A stretch of DNA of 23,960 nucleotides from Actinophytocola sp036402745 (GCF_036402745.1 NZ_DASWSJ010000158.1:1-23960); one strand, 5' to 3'. Positions 7,011-14,552 are shown, counted from the first letter of the stretch. Translations and numbers: made by a program. The notes: generated by a model from the letters alone, not told the origin.

Positions 7011-8054
7011 TCAGCTCAGCAGGCGCTGCCACCTCGCGGTGTCGACGACCACGTCGCCGCCGGCCCGCTCGCCCCGGCTGGTCAACAGCGTCCGCGCCGC
7101 CGCGGCCACGTCACCCGGGTCGCCGGCGCGCACCGTGCGAACCAGCAGCGGCCACGTCGTCGAGCCCACGAAACCACTCTCGTCCGCGGTCCGGCTGGCG
7201 TAGCACGGCTCGTAGGCCACCCCGGCGGACGTCGCGAGCTTGCGCACCGCCGCGAACGTCGACGTGCCGAACACGCCGTCGGTGGGCACCTCGCCGAAGC
7301 CGCGGGCCCGCAGGAGGTGTTGTGCCGCAAGAACCTTCGCGCCCGACGCACCCGGCTTCAGCAGCGGCCACGACTGCGGCTGGGTGACCGCCGTGCCGAG
7401 CATCGCGCCCACCGCGCTCCGCAGCTCCGGCAACCGTCCATAAAGGACCTGGCCGGGGCACTCGGTGGCGTTGAAGTCGCGGTGCCCCTTGATCTGCGAC
7501 GTCGGGATGCCGTACTTCTGGGCGATGTAGGCGACCAGCCGCACCAGCGAGTCCCACAGCTGCTGGGTGACGTTCACCGAGGAGTAGAGGCCCTCGTTCT
7601 CGATCCCGATGACCTCGCTGTTGTGGTTGCCCACGTTGGCACCCATGACGTGCCGGGTGCCGCCGTCGAGGATCTCCAGGCTGCGGTGCCGGCCTTCCGT
7701 TATGTGCCCGCCGCGGCTGTTGGTCAGCTGCTGGCCGGTGTCGATCCACCCGCGGCCGTCCATGTGGAAGTTCTGGATGTCCCGGGAGATCTGGAAGGCG
7801 TGCGCCAGCGAGAAGTCGTTGGAGTTCCCGCCCGCCGTGTGGTGCACGACGATGTAGGTCGGCTTGTGGTCGAGCACCTGGATGGTGCCGTTCGGCGGCC
7901 GGGCGCCCCACTCGGCGCACCCGTGCATGGTCGGGCGGGTCACGGCTCTCGGTGAGCCGGCCGCGCCGGCGCTGATCGGAATCGTGGCGCCCAGGGCGCC
8001 GACTGCGGTGACGGTGAATCCGCCGCGTAAAAGGGCACGACGAGTTACGGCCAT
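7011..8054 (-). CDS. Tat-exported N-acetylmuramoyl-L-alanine amidase (PGRP type) with peptidoglycan-binding domain
   Basis: From ATG 8054 the protein has 347 residues. GAGGGAGATCGAG gives a strong ribosome-binding site 5-10 bases upstream, which decides this start over the frame opening at 8120. A twin-arginine signal (TRRALLRGGF) is followed by a hydrophobic stretch and an Ala-rich cleavage region. The amidase_2/PGRP domain spans about residues 45-220; the zinc ligands are His in YIVVHHTAGG, His in GHRDF and Cys in ECPGQ. The C-terminal part (WPLLKPGASGAKVLAAQHLLRARGF...DGVFGTSTFAAVRKL) is a peptidoglycan-binding repeat, and a second degenerate one may follow. The enzyme would cut the MurNAc-L-Ala bond in the cell wall. 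A sigma-A-like promoter lies upstream at 8126-8154. Confidence 0.92.
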   Translation of the reverse strand: MAVTRRALLRGGFTVTAVGALGATIPISAGAAGSPRAVTRPTMHGCAEWGARPPNGTIQVLDHKPTYIVVHHTAGGNSNDFSLAHAFQISRDIQNFHMDGRGWIDTGQQLTNSRGGHITEGRHRSLEILDGGTRHVMGANVGNHNSEVIGIENEGLYSSVNVTQQLWDSLVRLVAYIAQKYGIPTSQIKGHRDFNATECPGQVLYGRLPELRSAVGAMLGTAVTQPQSWPLLKPGASGAKVLAAQHLLRARGFGEVPTDGVFGTSTFAAVRKLATSAGVAYEPCYASRTADESGFVGSTTWPLLVRTVRAGDPGDVAAAARTLLTSRGERAGGDVVVDTARWQRLLS

Positions 8055-8125
8055 CTCGATCTCCCTCGACAAAACGGGGCCACCAGGCCCAGATCGGTGA
8101 CTGGCTCGGTTGATTACCACTGCCG

Positions 8126-8154
8126 ACGGTAGTCACCCGGTTACCCGATGACAA
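8126..8154 (-). promoter_or_regulatory. Sigma-A-like promoter of the amidase gene
   Basis: On the minus strand, -35 TTGTCA (8154-8149) and -10 TACCGT (8131-8126) are separated by 17 bases. This is the best-formed promoter in the window. Transcription should start near 8119, leaving a leader of about 65 bases before the ATG at 8054. Confidence 0.6.
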
Positions 8155-8193
8155 GAGTTCCCCAATTACCAGAGCATCGTGTTGCCGTTTGGC

Positions 8194-9069
8194 TCAGTGC
8201 TCTCCGGGTAACGCGAACAGCCCGTCGGCCGTCTGCTCGACGAGGCCGTCGGTGAGTAAGGAGTCCAGGCAGCGGTCGCGCTGGCCGGCGTCGGACCACA
8301 CGATGTCCAGCCGGGCCTTCGCCACCGGGGTCGAGGTGTCCCGCAGGACGTCCAGCAGCAGCCCGCGCACCTGCCGGTCGGTGCCGGCGAAGCGCTGCAC
8401 CGGCTTGGCGGGCCCGGCGTACGCCGGCTTTCCCGCCCGCTGCCAGGCGCACGCGTCGAACACCGGGCAGTCCGCGCAGCGCGGCGCGCGGGCCGTGCAC
8501 ACGACCGCGCCGAGCTCCATCAGCGCCGCGGACATCCGCGCGGCGAGCTCGTCGTCGGCGGGCAGCAGACTGTCCGCGTCGGCGAGGTCCCGGGTGGTGG
8601 AGGCGGGTCCGGCGTCGCCCGCGCCGTGGACCGCGCGGGCGATCACCCGGCGCACGTTGGTGTCCACGACCGGGCAGCGCCTGCGGTAGGCGAACGCGGC
8701 CACCGCCCGTGCGGTGTACGCGCCGATCCCGGGCAGCGCGAGCAAGGTGTCCACATCGGACGGAACGACGTCGCCGTGGTCGGCCGCGATCGCCGTGGCG
8801 GCGTCCCGCAGCCGCAGCGCGCGGCGCGGGTAGCCGAGCTTGCCCCACGCGCGCAGCACGTCGGCCGGGGTGGCGGCGGCGAGGTCGGATGGTCGCGGCC
8901 AGCGGGCCAGCCACTCGTGCCAGACCGGCTCGACGCGGGCGACCGGCGTCTGCTGCAGCATGATCTCGCTGACCAGCACGCCCCACGCCGAGCAGCCGGG
9001 GTCCCGCCAGGGCAGGTCCCGGGCCTTCTCGGCGAACCAGTCGGTCAGCACACGTGCGTCCAGGCTCAT
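8194..9069 (-). CDS. mutY: Adenine DNA glycosylase MutY
   Basis: The 291-residue enzyme removes adenine mispaired with 8-oxoguanine in base-excision repair. It has the catalytic Glu35 in SEIMLQQTPV, a helix-hairpin-helix (LPGIGAYTARAV, about residues 111-122), the catalytic Asp in VDTNVRRV, and a [4Fe-4S] loop with Cys spacing C-X6-C-X2-C-X5-C (VVCTARAPRCADCPVFDAC). The C-terminal NUDIX-like 8-oxoG recognition domain of the longer MutY forms is reduced to a short ~75-residue segment, as in compact actinobacterial MutY. It lies 17 bases downstream of the carbonic anhydrase gene on the same strand, so they probably share a transcript. Confidence 0.94.
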   Translation of the reverse strand: MSLDARVLTDWFAEKARDLPWRDPGCSAWGVLVSEIMLQQTPVARVEPVWHEWLARWPRPSDLAAATPADVLRAWGKLGYPRRALRLRDAATAIAADHGDVVPSDVDTLLALPGIGAYTARAVAAFAYRRRCPVVDTNVRRVIARAVHGAGDAGPASTTRDLADADSLLPADDELAARMSAALMELGAVVCTARAPRCADCPVFDACAWQRAGKPAYAGPAKPVQRFAGTDRQVRGLLLDVLRDTSTPVAKARLDIVWSDAGQRDRCLDSLLTDGLVEQTADGLFALPGEH

Positions 9070-9086
9070 CGCCGAGTGATGCTAGT

Positions 9087-9578
9087 TCAGAAGACTTCGG
9101 TCAGCTCGGCGGTCCGCACGTCGTAGATGAACCCGCGGACCGTGTCGGTCTTCGGCAGGAAGGGGCTGCGCCGCACCCGCTCGACCGACTGCCGCACGCT
9201 GTCCTTGACCTCGCGGAACGTCTCGATCGCCCACGGCGGCCGGAGCCGGGTGTCCTCCTCGAGCTCGTCCTTGAACTCGTCGTCGGTGAACGTGGACAGG
9301 CCGCACGAGGTGTGCTGCATGACGATCACCTCGCGGGTCTCGAGCTTGCGCTGGCTGATCGCGAGCGACCGGATGATGTCGTCGGTGACGATGCCGCCCG
9401 CGTTGCGCAGGATGTGTGCCTCACCGTGCCTGAGGCCGAAGACGTCGAACACCTTGATCCGGGCGTCCATGCAGGTCACCACGGCGAGGTGCAGGCTGGG
9501 TACGGGTGTCGGCACCTCGGGCGCGCCGTGGTCGACACCGGATGCGTGTCGGTCGAGTAGCTCGTCGATCGCGGTCAT
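9087..9578 (-). CDS. Beta-carbonic anhydrase (Rv1284/CanA-like)
   Basis: From ATG 9578, with CAGGAG 8 bases upstream, the product has 163 residues; the upstream extension in the same frame lacks a good start context. It interconverts CO2 and bicarbonate. Zinc ligands Cys36, His89 and Cys92 and the Asp38/Arg40 dyad are in place (VVTCMDAR, QHTSCG), as is the conserved ILRNAGG loop. Length and motifs resemble the short M. tuberculosis Rv1284 type rather than the longer Rv3588c type, although it is next to mutY as Rv3588c is. No signal peptide, so cytosolic. It is first in a probable two-gene unit with mutY. Confidence 0.93.
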   Translation of the reverse strand: MTAIDELLDRHASGVDHGAPEVPTPVPSLHLAVVTCMDARIKVFDVFGLRHGEAHILRNAGGIVTDDIIRSLAISQRKLETREVIVMQHTSCGLSTFTDDEFKDELEEDTRLRPPWAIETFREVKDSVRQSVERVRRSPFLPKTDTVRGFIYDVRTAELTEVF

Positions 9579-9780
9579 GGTCCACTCCTGGCCGCCGGGC
9601 TTCCCTGGTCTCATTCGAAGACACTGCGGTGGGGCGCTGAATTCCTGCTCGATTACCCATTGGAACAAGTGTCTCCGGTCCTCGGCAATATGTCATTGGT
9701 TACCTGGCGCAGCCAGCCGACCTGGGCAAATCCCCCAATCGAGGCACTCCAAGATCCCCGGTTCAGCGCACGCACGGAGT

Positions 9781-9786
9781 TACCGT
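9781..9786 (+). promoter_or_regulatory. -10 hexamer for a leaderless transcript
   Basis: TACCGT is followed by 6 bases and the ATG at 9793, and no Shine-Dalgarno sequence is present. This is the same layout as at 460, 11700 (minus strand) and 22771. Confidence 0.45.
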
Positions 9787-9792
9787 CGGCGA

Positions 9793-10521
9793 ATGATCGA
9801 ACCAACCGGCCCGCTGCCGCCCTCGGTCTACTGGCGTCGCCGCGCGTTCGCCGCCGGGGTGTGCGTCTTCGCGGTGGTGCTGCTGGCCTGGATCATCGGC
9901 GGCCTCGTCGGCGCCGCGGACGATCAGCCCGTGCATGGCACCGCCGGCTCGCGCGAACTCGCCGCCGCCCCCAGCTCCCCGCCACCGTCCACCCGGCCCG
10001 CGGGAGCCCCGTCGAGCACCACCTCGCCGACGACCGCCCCGCCCGCCGCGTCCCCGACCACCGCCCCCACCGGCCGGCCGACCACCCGGCCGGCCCCGCC
10101 GGCCAGCACCCCGCCCGGCCCGGCGAAGCCCTGCCCCGACGCGGTGATCAAGGTCGTCGCCCAGCCCGGCCAGCCGTCCTACCAGGTCGGCCGGCGCCCG
10201 CTGCTCCACCTGCTCGTCGTGAACACCGGCAAGGTCCCGTGCACCCGCGACGTCAGCCGCAAGCTCCGCGAGCTGGTGATCACGAGCGCGGACGGCAGGA
10301 CCCGGCTGTGGTCCAGCAAGGACTGCTACGGCCCGCCCGCCACCGACACGCGCACGCTCGCGCCGGGCAAGCCGCTGGAGTTCTCGCTGAACTGGGCCGG
10401 CCGCACGTCCGCGCCCGGCTGTCCGACGCACCGCACCACCGTGCCGGCCGGCTCCTACCGGGTGATCGGCAAGCTCGGCGCGCTCACGGGCCCACCGGTC
10501 GCGCTGACGATGACCCCCTGA
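9793..10521 (+). CDS. Single-pass membrane protein with Pro/Thr linker and external domain, function unknown
   Basis: From ATG 9793 the product has 242 residues. A basic segment YWRRR is followed by one transmembrane helix (about residues 18-40), a long Pro/Ser/Thr/Ala linker (about 50-112), and an external domain of about 130 residues with four cysteines. That domain has a beta-sandwich look: LLHLLVVNTGKVPC, KLRELVIT, LAPGKPLEFSLNWAG, VPAGSYRVIGKLG. The pattern recalls BsuPI-like or immunoglobulin-like domains, but I cannot name the family with confidence. The frame opens far upstream, inside the antisense of the carbonic anhydrase, and only the part from 9793 has a start, promoter and anchor. 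It ends before a palindrome that may act as a terminator. Confidence 0.8.
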   Translation: MIEPTGPLPPSVYWRRRAFAAGVCVFAVVLLAWIIGGLVGAADDQPVHGTAGSRELAAAPSSPPPSTRPAGAPSSTTSPTTAPPAASPTTAPTGRPTTRPAPPASTPPGPAKPCPDAVIKVVAQPGQPSYQVGRRPLLHLLVVNTGKVPCTRDVSRKLRELVITSADGRTRLWSSKDCYGPPATDTRTLAPGKPLEFSLNWAGRTSAPGCPTHRTTVPAGSYRVIGKLGALTGPPVALTMTP

Positions 10522-10526
10522 GCCAG

Positions 10527-10546
10527 TTGTCCACACCTGTGGACAA
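10527..10546. terminator. Palindrome of two exact DnaA-box 9-mers, possible bidirectional terminator
   Basis: TTGTCCACA-CC-TGTGGACAA has two perfect 9-base arms around a 2-base spacer, 5 bases after the stop of the membrane protein and 41 bases before the stop of the convergent LacI gene. It could fold as a hairpin with a small loop and end both transcripts. The arms are also exact DnaA-box consensus matches, like those in the 3653-4119 array. Confidence 0.55.
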
Positions 10547-10587
10547 AGCTGGGGATGAATCGAACGTCTGTTTGCCGGCGGCCCAGG

Positions 10588-11688
10588 TCACGGGCCGAAC
10601 CAGCGCTCCTCGGTAGTCCGCGGCGGCGCCGACGTCGTGCCGATCACCAGTTCGGTGTCGAGCGTGATGTGCCGCGGCCGGCTGTGCTCGGCCGCGCCCA
10701 GCAGCAGCTTCCCGGCCGCGCGGCCCTTCTCCAGCACCGGCTGGCGGATGGTCGTCAGCCCGAGCCGCTCGGCCTCGGCGATGCCGTCGAAGCCGGTGAC
10801 GGTCAGGTCGTGCGGGATCCGCAGCCCGCGCCGCTGGGCCTCGTTCAGGGCACCCAGCGCGAGGATGTCCGAGGTGCAGATCAACGCCGTGACCTCGGGG
10901 TTCGCGTCCAGCAGCTGGGCCGAGGCGGACTGACCGCTGGCCGTGCTGTGGTCGAACCGCTCCACGACCGGCACCCGCGCCCAGTCCACGCCGACCGCCT
11001 CGAAACTGTCCGCGAGCGCGGAGAGTCGCGCGCGCTGCACGTGGAAGTGCGCCGTCCGCTGCCGCGCGACCGAGGCGAAGCCGTCGTTGCGGTCGCGCGC
11101 GAGCCGCATGCAGACAACGCCGATGTTGCGGTGCCCCAGACCGATGAGCCGCCCGGCCAGCTGCCCGATCGCCGCGTGATCGTCTATCCCGACCAGGTCC
11201 ACGCCGTCCACCCGCGGCTGGTCGCACACCACGGTGGGCACCGGCCGGGACAGCACCGCGGCCAGGTGCGGGTCGTCGTCGGGCACCGAGTACACGACGA
11301 ACCCGTCGACCCCGGCGCTGTGCACCGCGGTCACGTCCTCCCGCTCGGGGTTCACCGGAACGAGGTGCAGGCCCTGCCCCGCGCCCTCGCACGCGAGCGC
11401 CAGGCCCTCGAGGAAGCCCAGCGCCGCGGGGTCGCGGAACGCGTAGGACAGGTTCTCGGTGAGCAGCAACCCGACCGCCCCCGCCTTGCGCGTGCGCAGT
11501 GAGCGCGCGACCGGGTCCGGCCCGGGATAGCCCAGCCGGCGGGCCGTCTCCAGCACCCGCCTGCGTAGCTCGGGGGACAACTGGTCGGGCCGGTTGTAGG
11601 CGTTGGACACGGTGGTACGCGATACGCCGAGCTCTGCGGCCAGCGACGCCAGTGTCGCCGGCCGACGAGCATGCATAGGTCGCGCCAT
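10588..11688 (-). CDS. LacI-family transcriptional regulator
   Basis: The 366-residue protein has the LacI helix-turn-helix at the N-terminus (ATLASLAAELGVSRTTVSNAYNRPDQLSPELRRRVLETARRLGY) with the hinge GPDPVARSLRTRKAGAVG, then a periplasmic-binding-protein-like effector domain ending in TTIRQPVLEKGRAAGKLLL. The YNRPDQLS form belongs to a common actinobacterial subgroup whose ligands are mostly unknown. Start ATG 11688 is supported by TACGGT 6 bases upstream (leaderless); ATG 11676 is an alternative. A perfect 11-base inverted repeat overlaps the promoter and could be its own operator. It is divergent from a metal ABC importer, but LacI proteins usually sense sugars or nucleosides, so control of the importer is not assumed. 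Confidence 0.93.
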   Translation of the reverse strand: MARPMHARRPATLASLAAELGVSRTTVSNAYNRPDQLSPELRRRVLETARRLGYPGPDPVARSLRTRKAGAVGLLLTENLSYAFRDPAALGFLEGLALACEGAGQGLHLVPVNPEREDVTAVHSAGVDGFVVYSVPDDDPHLAAVLSRPVPTVVCDQPRVDGVDLVGIDDHAAIGQLAGRLIGLGHRNIGVVCMRLARDRNDGFASVARQRTAHFHVQRARLSALADSFEAVGVDWARVPVVERFDHSTASGQSASAQLLDANPEVTALICTSDILALGALNEAQRRGLRIPHDLTVTGFDGIAEAERLGLTTIRQPVLEKGRAAGKLLLGAAEHSRPRHITLDTELVIGTTSAPPRTTEERWFGP

Positions 11689-11694
11689 GTGCTG

Positions 11695-11700
11695 ACCGTA
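11695..11700 (-). promoter_or_regulatory. -10 hexamer of the leaderless LacI-type regulator gene
   Basis: On the minus strand TACGGT is followed by 6 bases and the ATG at 11688, with no ribosome-binding site. A weak -35-like TTCTGC lies 17 bases upstream at 11723-11718, inside the inverted repeat at 11711-11740. Confidence 0.45.
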
Positions 11701-11710
11701 ACGGTTCAGA

Positions 11711-11740
11711 ACGGTGAGCAGAAGTCCAACTGCTCACCGT
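11711..11740. promoter_or_regulatory. Candidate operator: 11-base perfect inverted repeat over the regulator promoter
   Basis: ACGGTGAGCAG and CTGCTCACCGT are perfect reverse complements separated by 8 bases. The dyad covers the presumed -35 region of the LacI-type gene, so a protein bound here would block that promoter. The likeliest binder is the regulator itself (autorepression). A hairpin role is less likely because it is upstream of the start of both divergent genes. Confidence 0.55.
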
Positions 11741-11825
11741 GACTTCACCAGATAGATGGATCACGGTTCGCCCGGTCGCGGTAACGGACCTCCTGAGGAC
11801 GTCGTATAGTCGGCGCAGCGTAGTC

Positions 11826-11837
11826 GAAAACGGTTTC
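11826..11837. promoter_or_regulatory. Candidate operator upstream of the metal ABC importer
   Basis: GAAAACGGTTTC is a near-palindrome (5 of 6 pairs) with a central CG, within the longer context TCGAAAACGGTTTCCATTA. It lies between two possible -10 elements, TATAGT (11805-11810) and TATAGC (11845-11850). The AT-rich half sites resemble Zur/Fur-type boxes (TGAAAAT-N-ATTTTCA), and the CG centre also fits a LacI-type operator. I cannot tell which. Confidence 0.4.
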
Positions 11838-11882
11838 CATTACCTATAGCGAGACATGCATGTGTTCGCGGAGGAGTGCCTG

Positions 11883-12797
11883 ATGAGGCTGTCCCGTTCG
11901 ATTCCCGTGCTGGCCTCGGTCGGCGCGCTGACGCTCGCGCTGGCCGGATGTGGAAATGACGCGAGCGGTGGCACGGGGGGAGCCGCCGCGGGCGGAAAGA
12001 TCACCGTCATCGCGTCCACGAACGTGTGGGGCAGCGTCGCCCAGGCGGTGGGCGGGGACGCGGTGAGCGTCCGGTCGCTCATCAACGACGCGTCGAGCGA
12101 CCCGCACGCGCACCCGGACAACCCGGAGGAAGCCACCGCGCTCGCCGGCGCCGACCTGGCCGTCTACAACGGCGGCGGCTACGACGACTTCTTCACCAAG
12201 CTGGTCCAGGCCACCGGCACCAAGGCCAGGCAGGTCGACGCGTTCAAGGTCTCCGGCTACGCCGAGGGTGAGAACGAGCACGTCTGGTACGACCCGCCGA
12301 CCGTCAAGAAGGTGGCCGACAAGATCGCCGACGAGCTCGGCGCGATCGACGCCGCGAAGAAGGCCACGTTCGCCGACAACGCCGCGGCGTTGTCCGCCAA
12401 GGTCGACACCATCGCCGGCCAGGCCGCGCAGATCGGCAAGGACCACCCGGGCGCGAAGGTCGTGGCCACCGAGCCGGTCGCGCACTACCTGCTCAACGCG
12501 GCCGGCCTGACCGACGTGACGCCGCCGAAGTTCTCCGAGGCGATCGAGCAGGAGACCGACCCGTCGGTGGCCGTCGTCGCCGAGACCACCCAGCTGATCA
12601 GCGGCAAGCAGGTCGCGGTGCTGGTGAACAACGCGCAGACCGAGACCCCGATCACCAACTCGCTGTCCGACGCCGCGGCGAAGGCCGGCATACCGGTCGT
12701 GCAGGTGACGGAGACGCTGCCACAGGGCGTGACGGGCTACGTTGAGTGGATGACCAAGCAGTTGGACACGCTCGCCGGCGCGCTGTCGAAGTCATGA
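11883..12797 (+). CDS. Metal (Zn/Mn) ABC importer, substrate-binding lipoprotein
   Basis: From ATG 11883, with GAGGAG 6 bases upstream, the protein has 304 residues. The lipoprotein signal ends at LAGC (Cys23). It belongs to the cluster A-I metal-binding family (ZnuA/PsaA type). Candidate ligands by position are His75 in DPHAHP, His133 in NEHVWYDP, Glu197 in ATEPVAHYL and Glu277 in QVTETLP. There is no His-rich loop. The third position is Glu, as in Mn-type PsaA, rather than His as in ZnuA, but His201 is close by, so Zn versus Mn is open. The stop overlaps the ATG of the ATPase gene. The longer frame from 11856 lacks a ribosome-binding site. Confidence 0.9.
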   Translation: MRLSRSIPVLASVGALTLALAGCGNDASGGTGGAAAGGKITVIASTNVWGSVAQAVGGDAVSVRSLINDASSDPHAHPDNPEEATALAGADLAVYNGGGYDDFFTKLVQATGTKARQVDAFKVSGYAEGENEHVWYDPPTVKKVADKIADELGAIDAAKKATFADNAAALSAKVDTIAGQAAQIGKDHPGAKVVATEPVAHYLLNAAGLTDVTPPKFSEAIEQETDPSVAVVAETTQLISGKQVAVLVNNAQTETPITNSLSDAAAKAGIPVVQVTETLPQGVTGYVEWMTKQLDTLAGALSKS

Positions 12798-13660
12798 CCG
12801 TCGACCGGGACTCGGCTCCCGACCTCTCCGTGCGACCCGCCGCCTCCGCCGCGGCGGTGTCCCTGCGCGGCGCCACGCTGGGGTACGGCAGCCGGGTGCT
12901 GTGGTCGAACCTGGACCTCGACGTCACGCCGGGGGAGTTCGTGGCCGTGCTCGGGCCGAACGGGTCGGGCAAGACGAGCCTGCTGCGCGTGCTGCTGGGC
13001 CTGCAGCCGCTGACCTCGGGCACCGCGCGGATCGCGGGCGCGCCACCCGGGCGGGGCAACCGCAAGATCGGCTACATCCCGCAGCAGCGCGCGATGGAGG
13101 AGAGCGTGACGCTGCGTGGCCGCGACCTCGTCGGCCTCGGCCTCGACGGTCACCGGTGGGGGGTCGGCCTGCGCGGCATGCGTGCGCGCCGGGCGAAGGT
13201 CGACGCGGCGCTGGACGCCGTCGGCGCGCACGACTTCGCCGCCGACCCGGTCGGCCGGCTCTCCGGTGGTGAGCAGCAGCGGTTGCGGGTGGCGCAGGCG
13301 CTGATCAGCGAGCCCGAGGTGCTGCTGTGCGACGAGCCGCTGCTGTCGCTGGACCTGGCCAACCAGCAGGTGGTGAGCTCGCTGATCGACGGGCGGCGGC
13401 GGTCGGCGAACACGGCCGTGCTGTTCGTCACGCACGAGATCAACCCGGTGCTGCCGCTGGTGGACCGGGTGCTGTACCTGGTGGACGGCCGGTTCCGGAT
13501 CGGCCGGCCGGACGAGGTGATGACCGCGGCGACGTTGTCCGAGCTGTACCGCGCGAAGGTCGACGTCGTGCGGGTCGGCGGCCAGATCCACGTGGTCGGC
13601 GCGCAGAGCGGGCTGTGCGAGGACCAGCCGCACCACCTGCACGACGAGGAACCGGGTTGA
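12794..13660 (+). CDS. Metal ABC importer, ATP-binding protein
   Basis: The 288-residue ATPase has Walker A GPNGSGKT (54-61), Q-loop IPQQ, signature LSGGEQQR, Walker B VLLCDEP and the switch His in VTHE. It matches the ZnuC/MntB-type partner of cluster A-I importers. ATG 12794 overlaps the stop of the binding-protein gene (ATGA), which decides the start and implies coupled translation. An unusual C-terminal tail carries Cys and His residues (GLCEDQPHHLHDEEPG), which could sense or buffer metal; that is inference. The permease gene begins 1 base after the stop. Confidence 0.92.
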   Translation: MTVDRDSAPDLSVRPAASAAAVSLRGATLGYGSRVLWSNLDLDVTPGEFVAVLGPNGSGKTSLLRVLLGLQPLTSGTARIAGAPPGRGNRKIGYIPQQRAMEESVTLRGRDLVGLGLDGHRWGVGLRGMRARRAKVDAALDAVGAHDFAADPVGRLSGGEQQRLRVAQALISEPEVLLCDEPLLSLDLANQQVVSSLIDGRRRSANTAVLFVTHEINPVLPLVDRVLYLVDGRFRIGRPDEVMTAATLSELYRAKVDVVRVGGQIHVVGAQSGLCEDQPHHLHDEEPG

Positions 13661-13661
13661 G

Positions 13662-14552
13662 ATGGACAAGCTGTTCGACTTCCAGCTGACCGCTGAGCTG
13701 CTGAGCTTCCCGTTCGTGCGCACGGCGTTGCTGGCGGCGGCCATCCTGGGGTTGCTGGCCGGGGTGCTGGGGCCGCTGATCGTGAGCCGCAACATGGCGT
13801 TCGCGGTGCACGGGACGAGCGAGCTGTCGTTCACTGGCGGCGCAGCGGCCCTGCTGCTCGGCATCAACGTCGGCCAGGGGGCGCTGGCCGGCGCGGTGGT
13901 CGCCGCGCTGGTGCTCGGCCTGCTGTCGCGGCGCAGCTCCGAGCACGACTCGGTGATCGGGGCGGTGCTGGCGTTCGGGCTCGGTGTCGGCGTGCTGCTG
14001 CTGTGGTTCTACCCGGGGCGGGCGTCGAACAAGTTCGGGCTCCTCGTGGGGCAGATCGTGAGCGTGGACTTCGCGTCGCTGGCGCTGCTCGGCGGGTGCG
14101 CGATCGCGGTCCTGCTGGTGCTGCTGGTGATCTACCGGCCGCTGCTGTTCGCGTCGGTGGACCCGGAGGTGGCGCGTGCGCGAGGCGTGCCGACCGGGCC
14201 GCTGTCGCTGGTGTTCGCGGTCCTCGTCGGGGTCGCGACGGCCCTCGGGGTGCAGACGGTCGGCGCGTTGCTGGTGCTGGCGCTGATGATCACACCGGCG
14301 GCCGCGGCCTGCCGGGTCACGGCCAACCCCTTGCGTGCCACCGTGTTGGCGATCGTGTTCGCTGAGGTCTCGGCCGTCGGCGGGATCCTGCTGTCGCTGG
14401 CGCCGGGCGCGCCGGTGAGCGCGTTCGTCACGGCGATCTCGTTCTGCATCTACCTCGTGTGCTGGGTGCTGAGCCTGGTGCGCGGCCGGGGCGGGCGGCG
14501 GCGCGGCGTGGCGACTAGTGCAGTAGCAGCAGTACCTGCAGTTCCCCGATGA
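13662..14552 (+). CDS. Metal ABC importer, permease
   Basis: The 296-residue protein has about eight hydrophobic segments and the ABC-3/ZnuB-type signatures AVHGTSELSFTGGAAALLLG near the N-terminus and ALGVQTVGALLVLALMITPAAAAC in the second half. It forms the membrane channel for the binding protein and ATPase encoded just upstream, 1 base away. GAGGAACC lies about 9 bases before the ATG. The last 38 bases overlap the convergent DUF445 gene, and the final ~25 residues are Arg/Ala-rich and outside the membrane fold. Confidence 0.92.
   Translation: MDKLFDFQLTAELLSFPFVRTALLAAAILGLLAGVLGPLIVSRNMAFAVHGTSELSFTGGAAALLLGINVGQGALAGAVVAALVLGLLSRRSSEHDSVIGAVLAFGLGVGVLLLWFYPGRASNKFGLLVGQIVSVDFASLALLGGCAIAVLLVLLVIYRPLLFASVDPEVARARGVPTGPLSLVFAVLVGVATALGVQTVGALLVLALMITPAAAACRVTANPLRATVLAIVFAEVSAVGGILLSLAPGAPVSAFVTAISFCIYLVCWVLSLVRGRGGRRRGVATSAVAAVPAVPR

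Noticed and set aside
8055..8193. c-di-AMP (ydaO/yuaA) riboswitch upstream of the amidase
   Set aside because: Such riboswitches often precede cell-wall hydrolases in actinobacteria and some GGTAA words are present, but the leader from the predicted start is only ~65 bases and I could not fit the conserved core.
8194..9578. Rv3588c (CanB)-type carbonic anhydrase from linkage to mutY
   Set aside because: Linkage fits, but the length (163 residues) and motifs match the short Rv1284/CanA type better, so no symbol was assigned.
12737..13867. Minus-strand open frame of 376 codons antisense to the importer ATPase
   Set aside because: It mirrors a complete ABC ATPase and shows no motif of its own.
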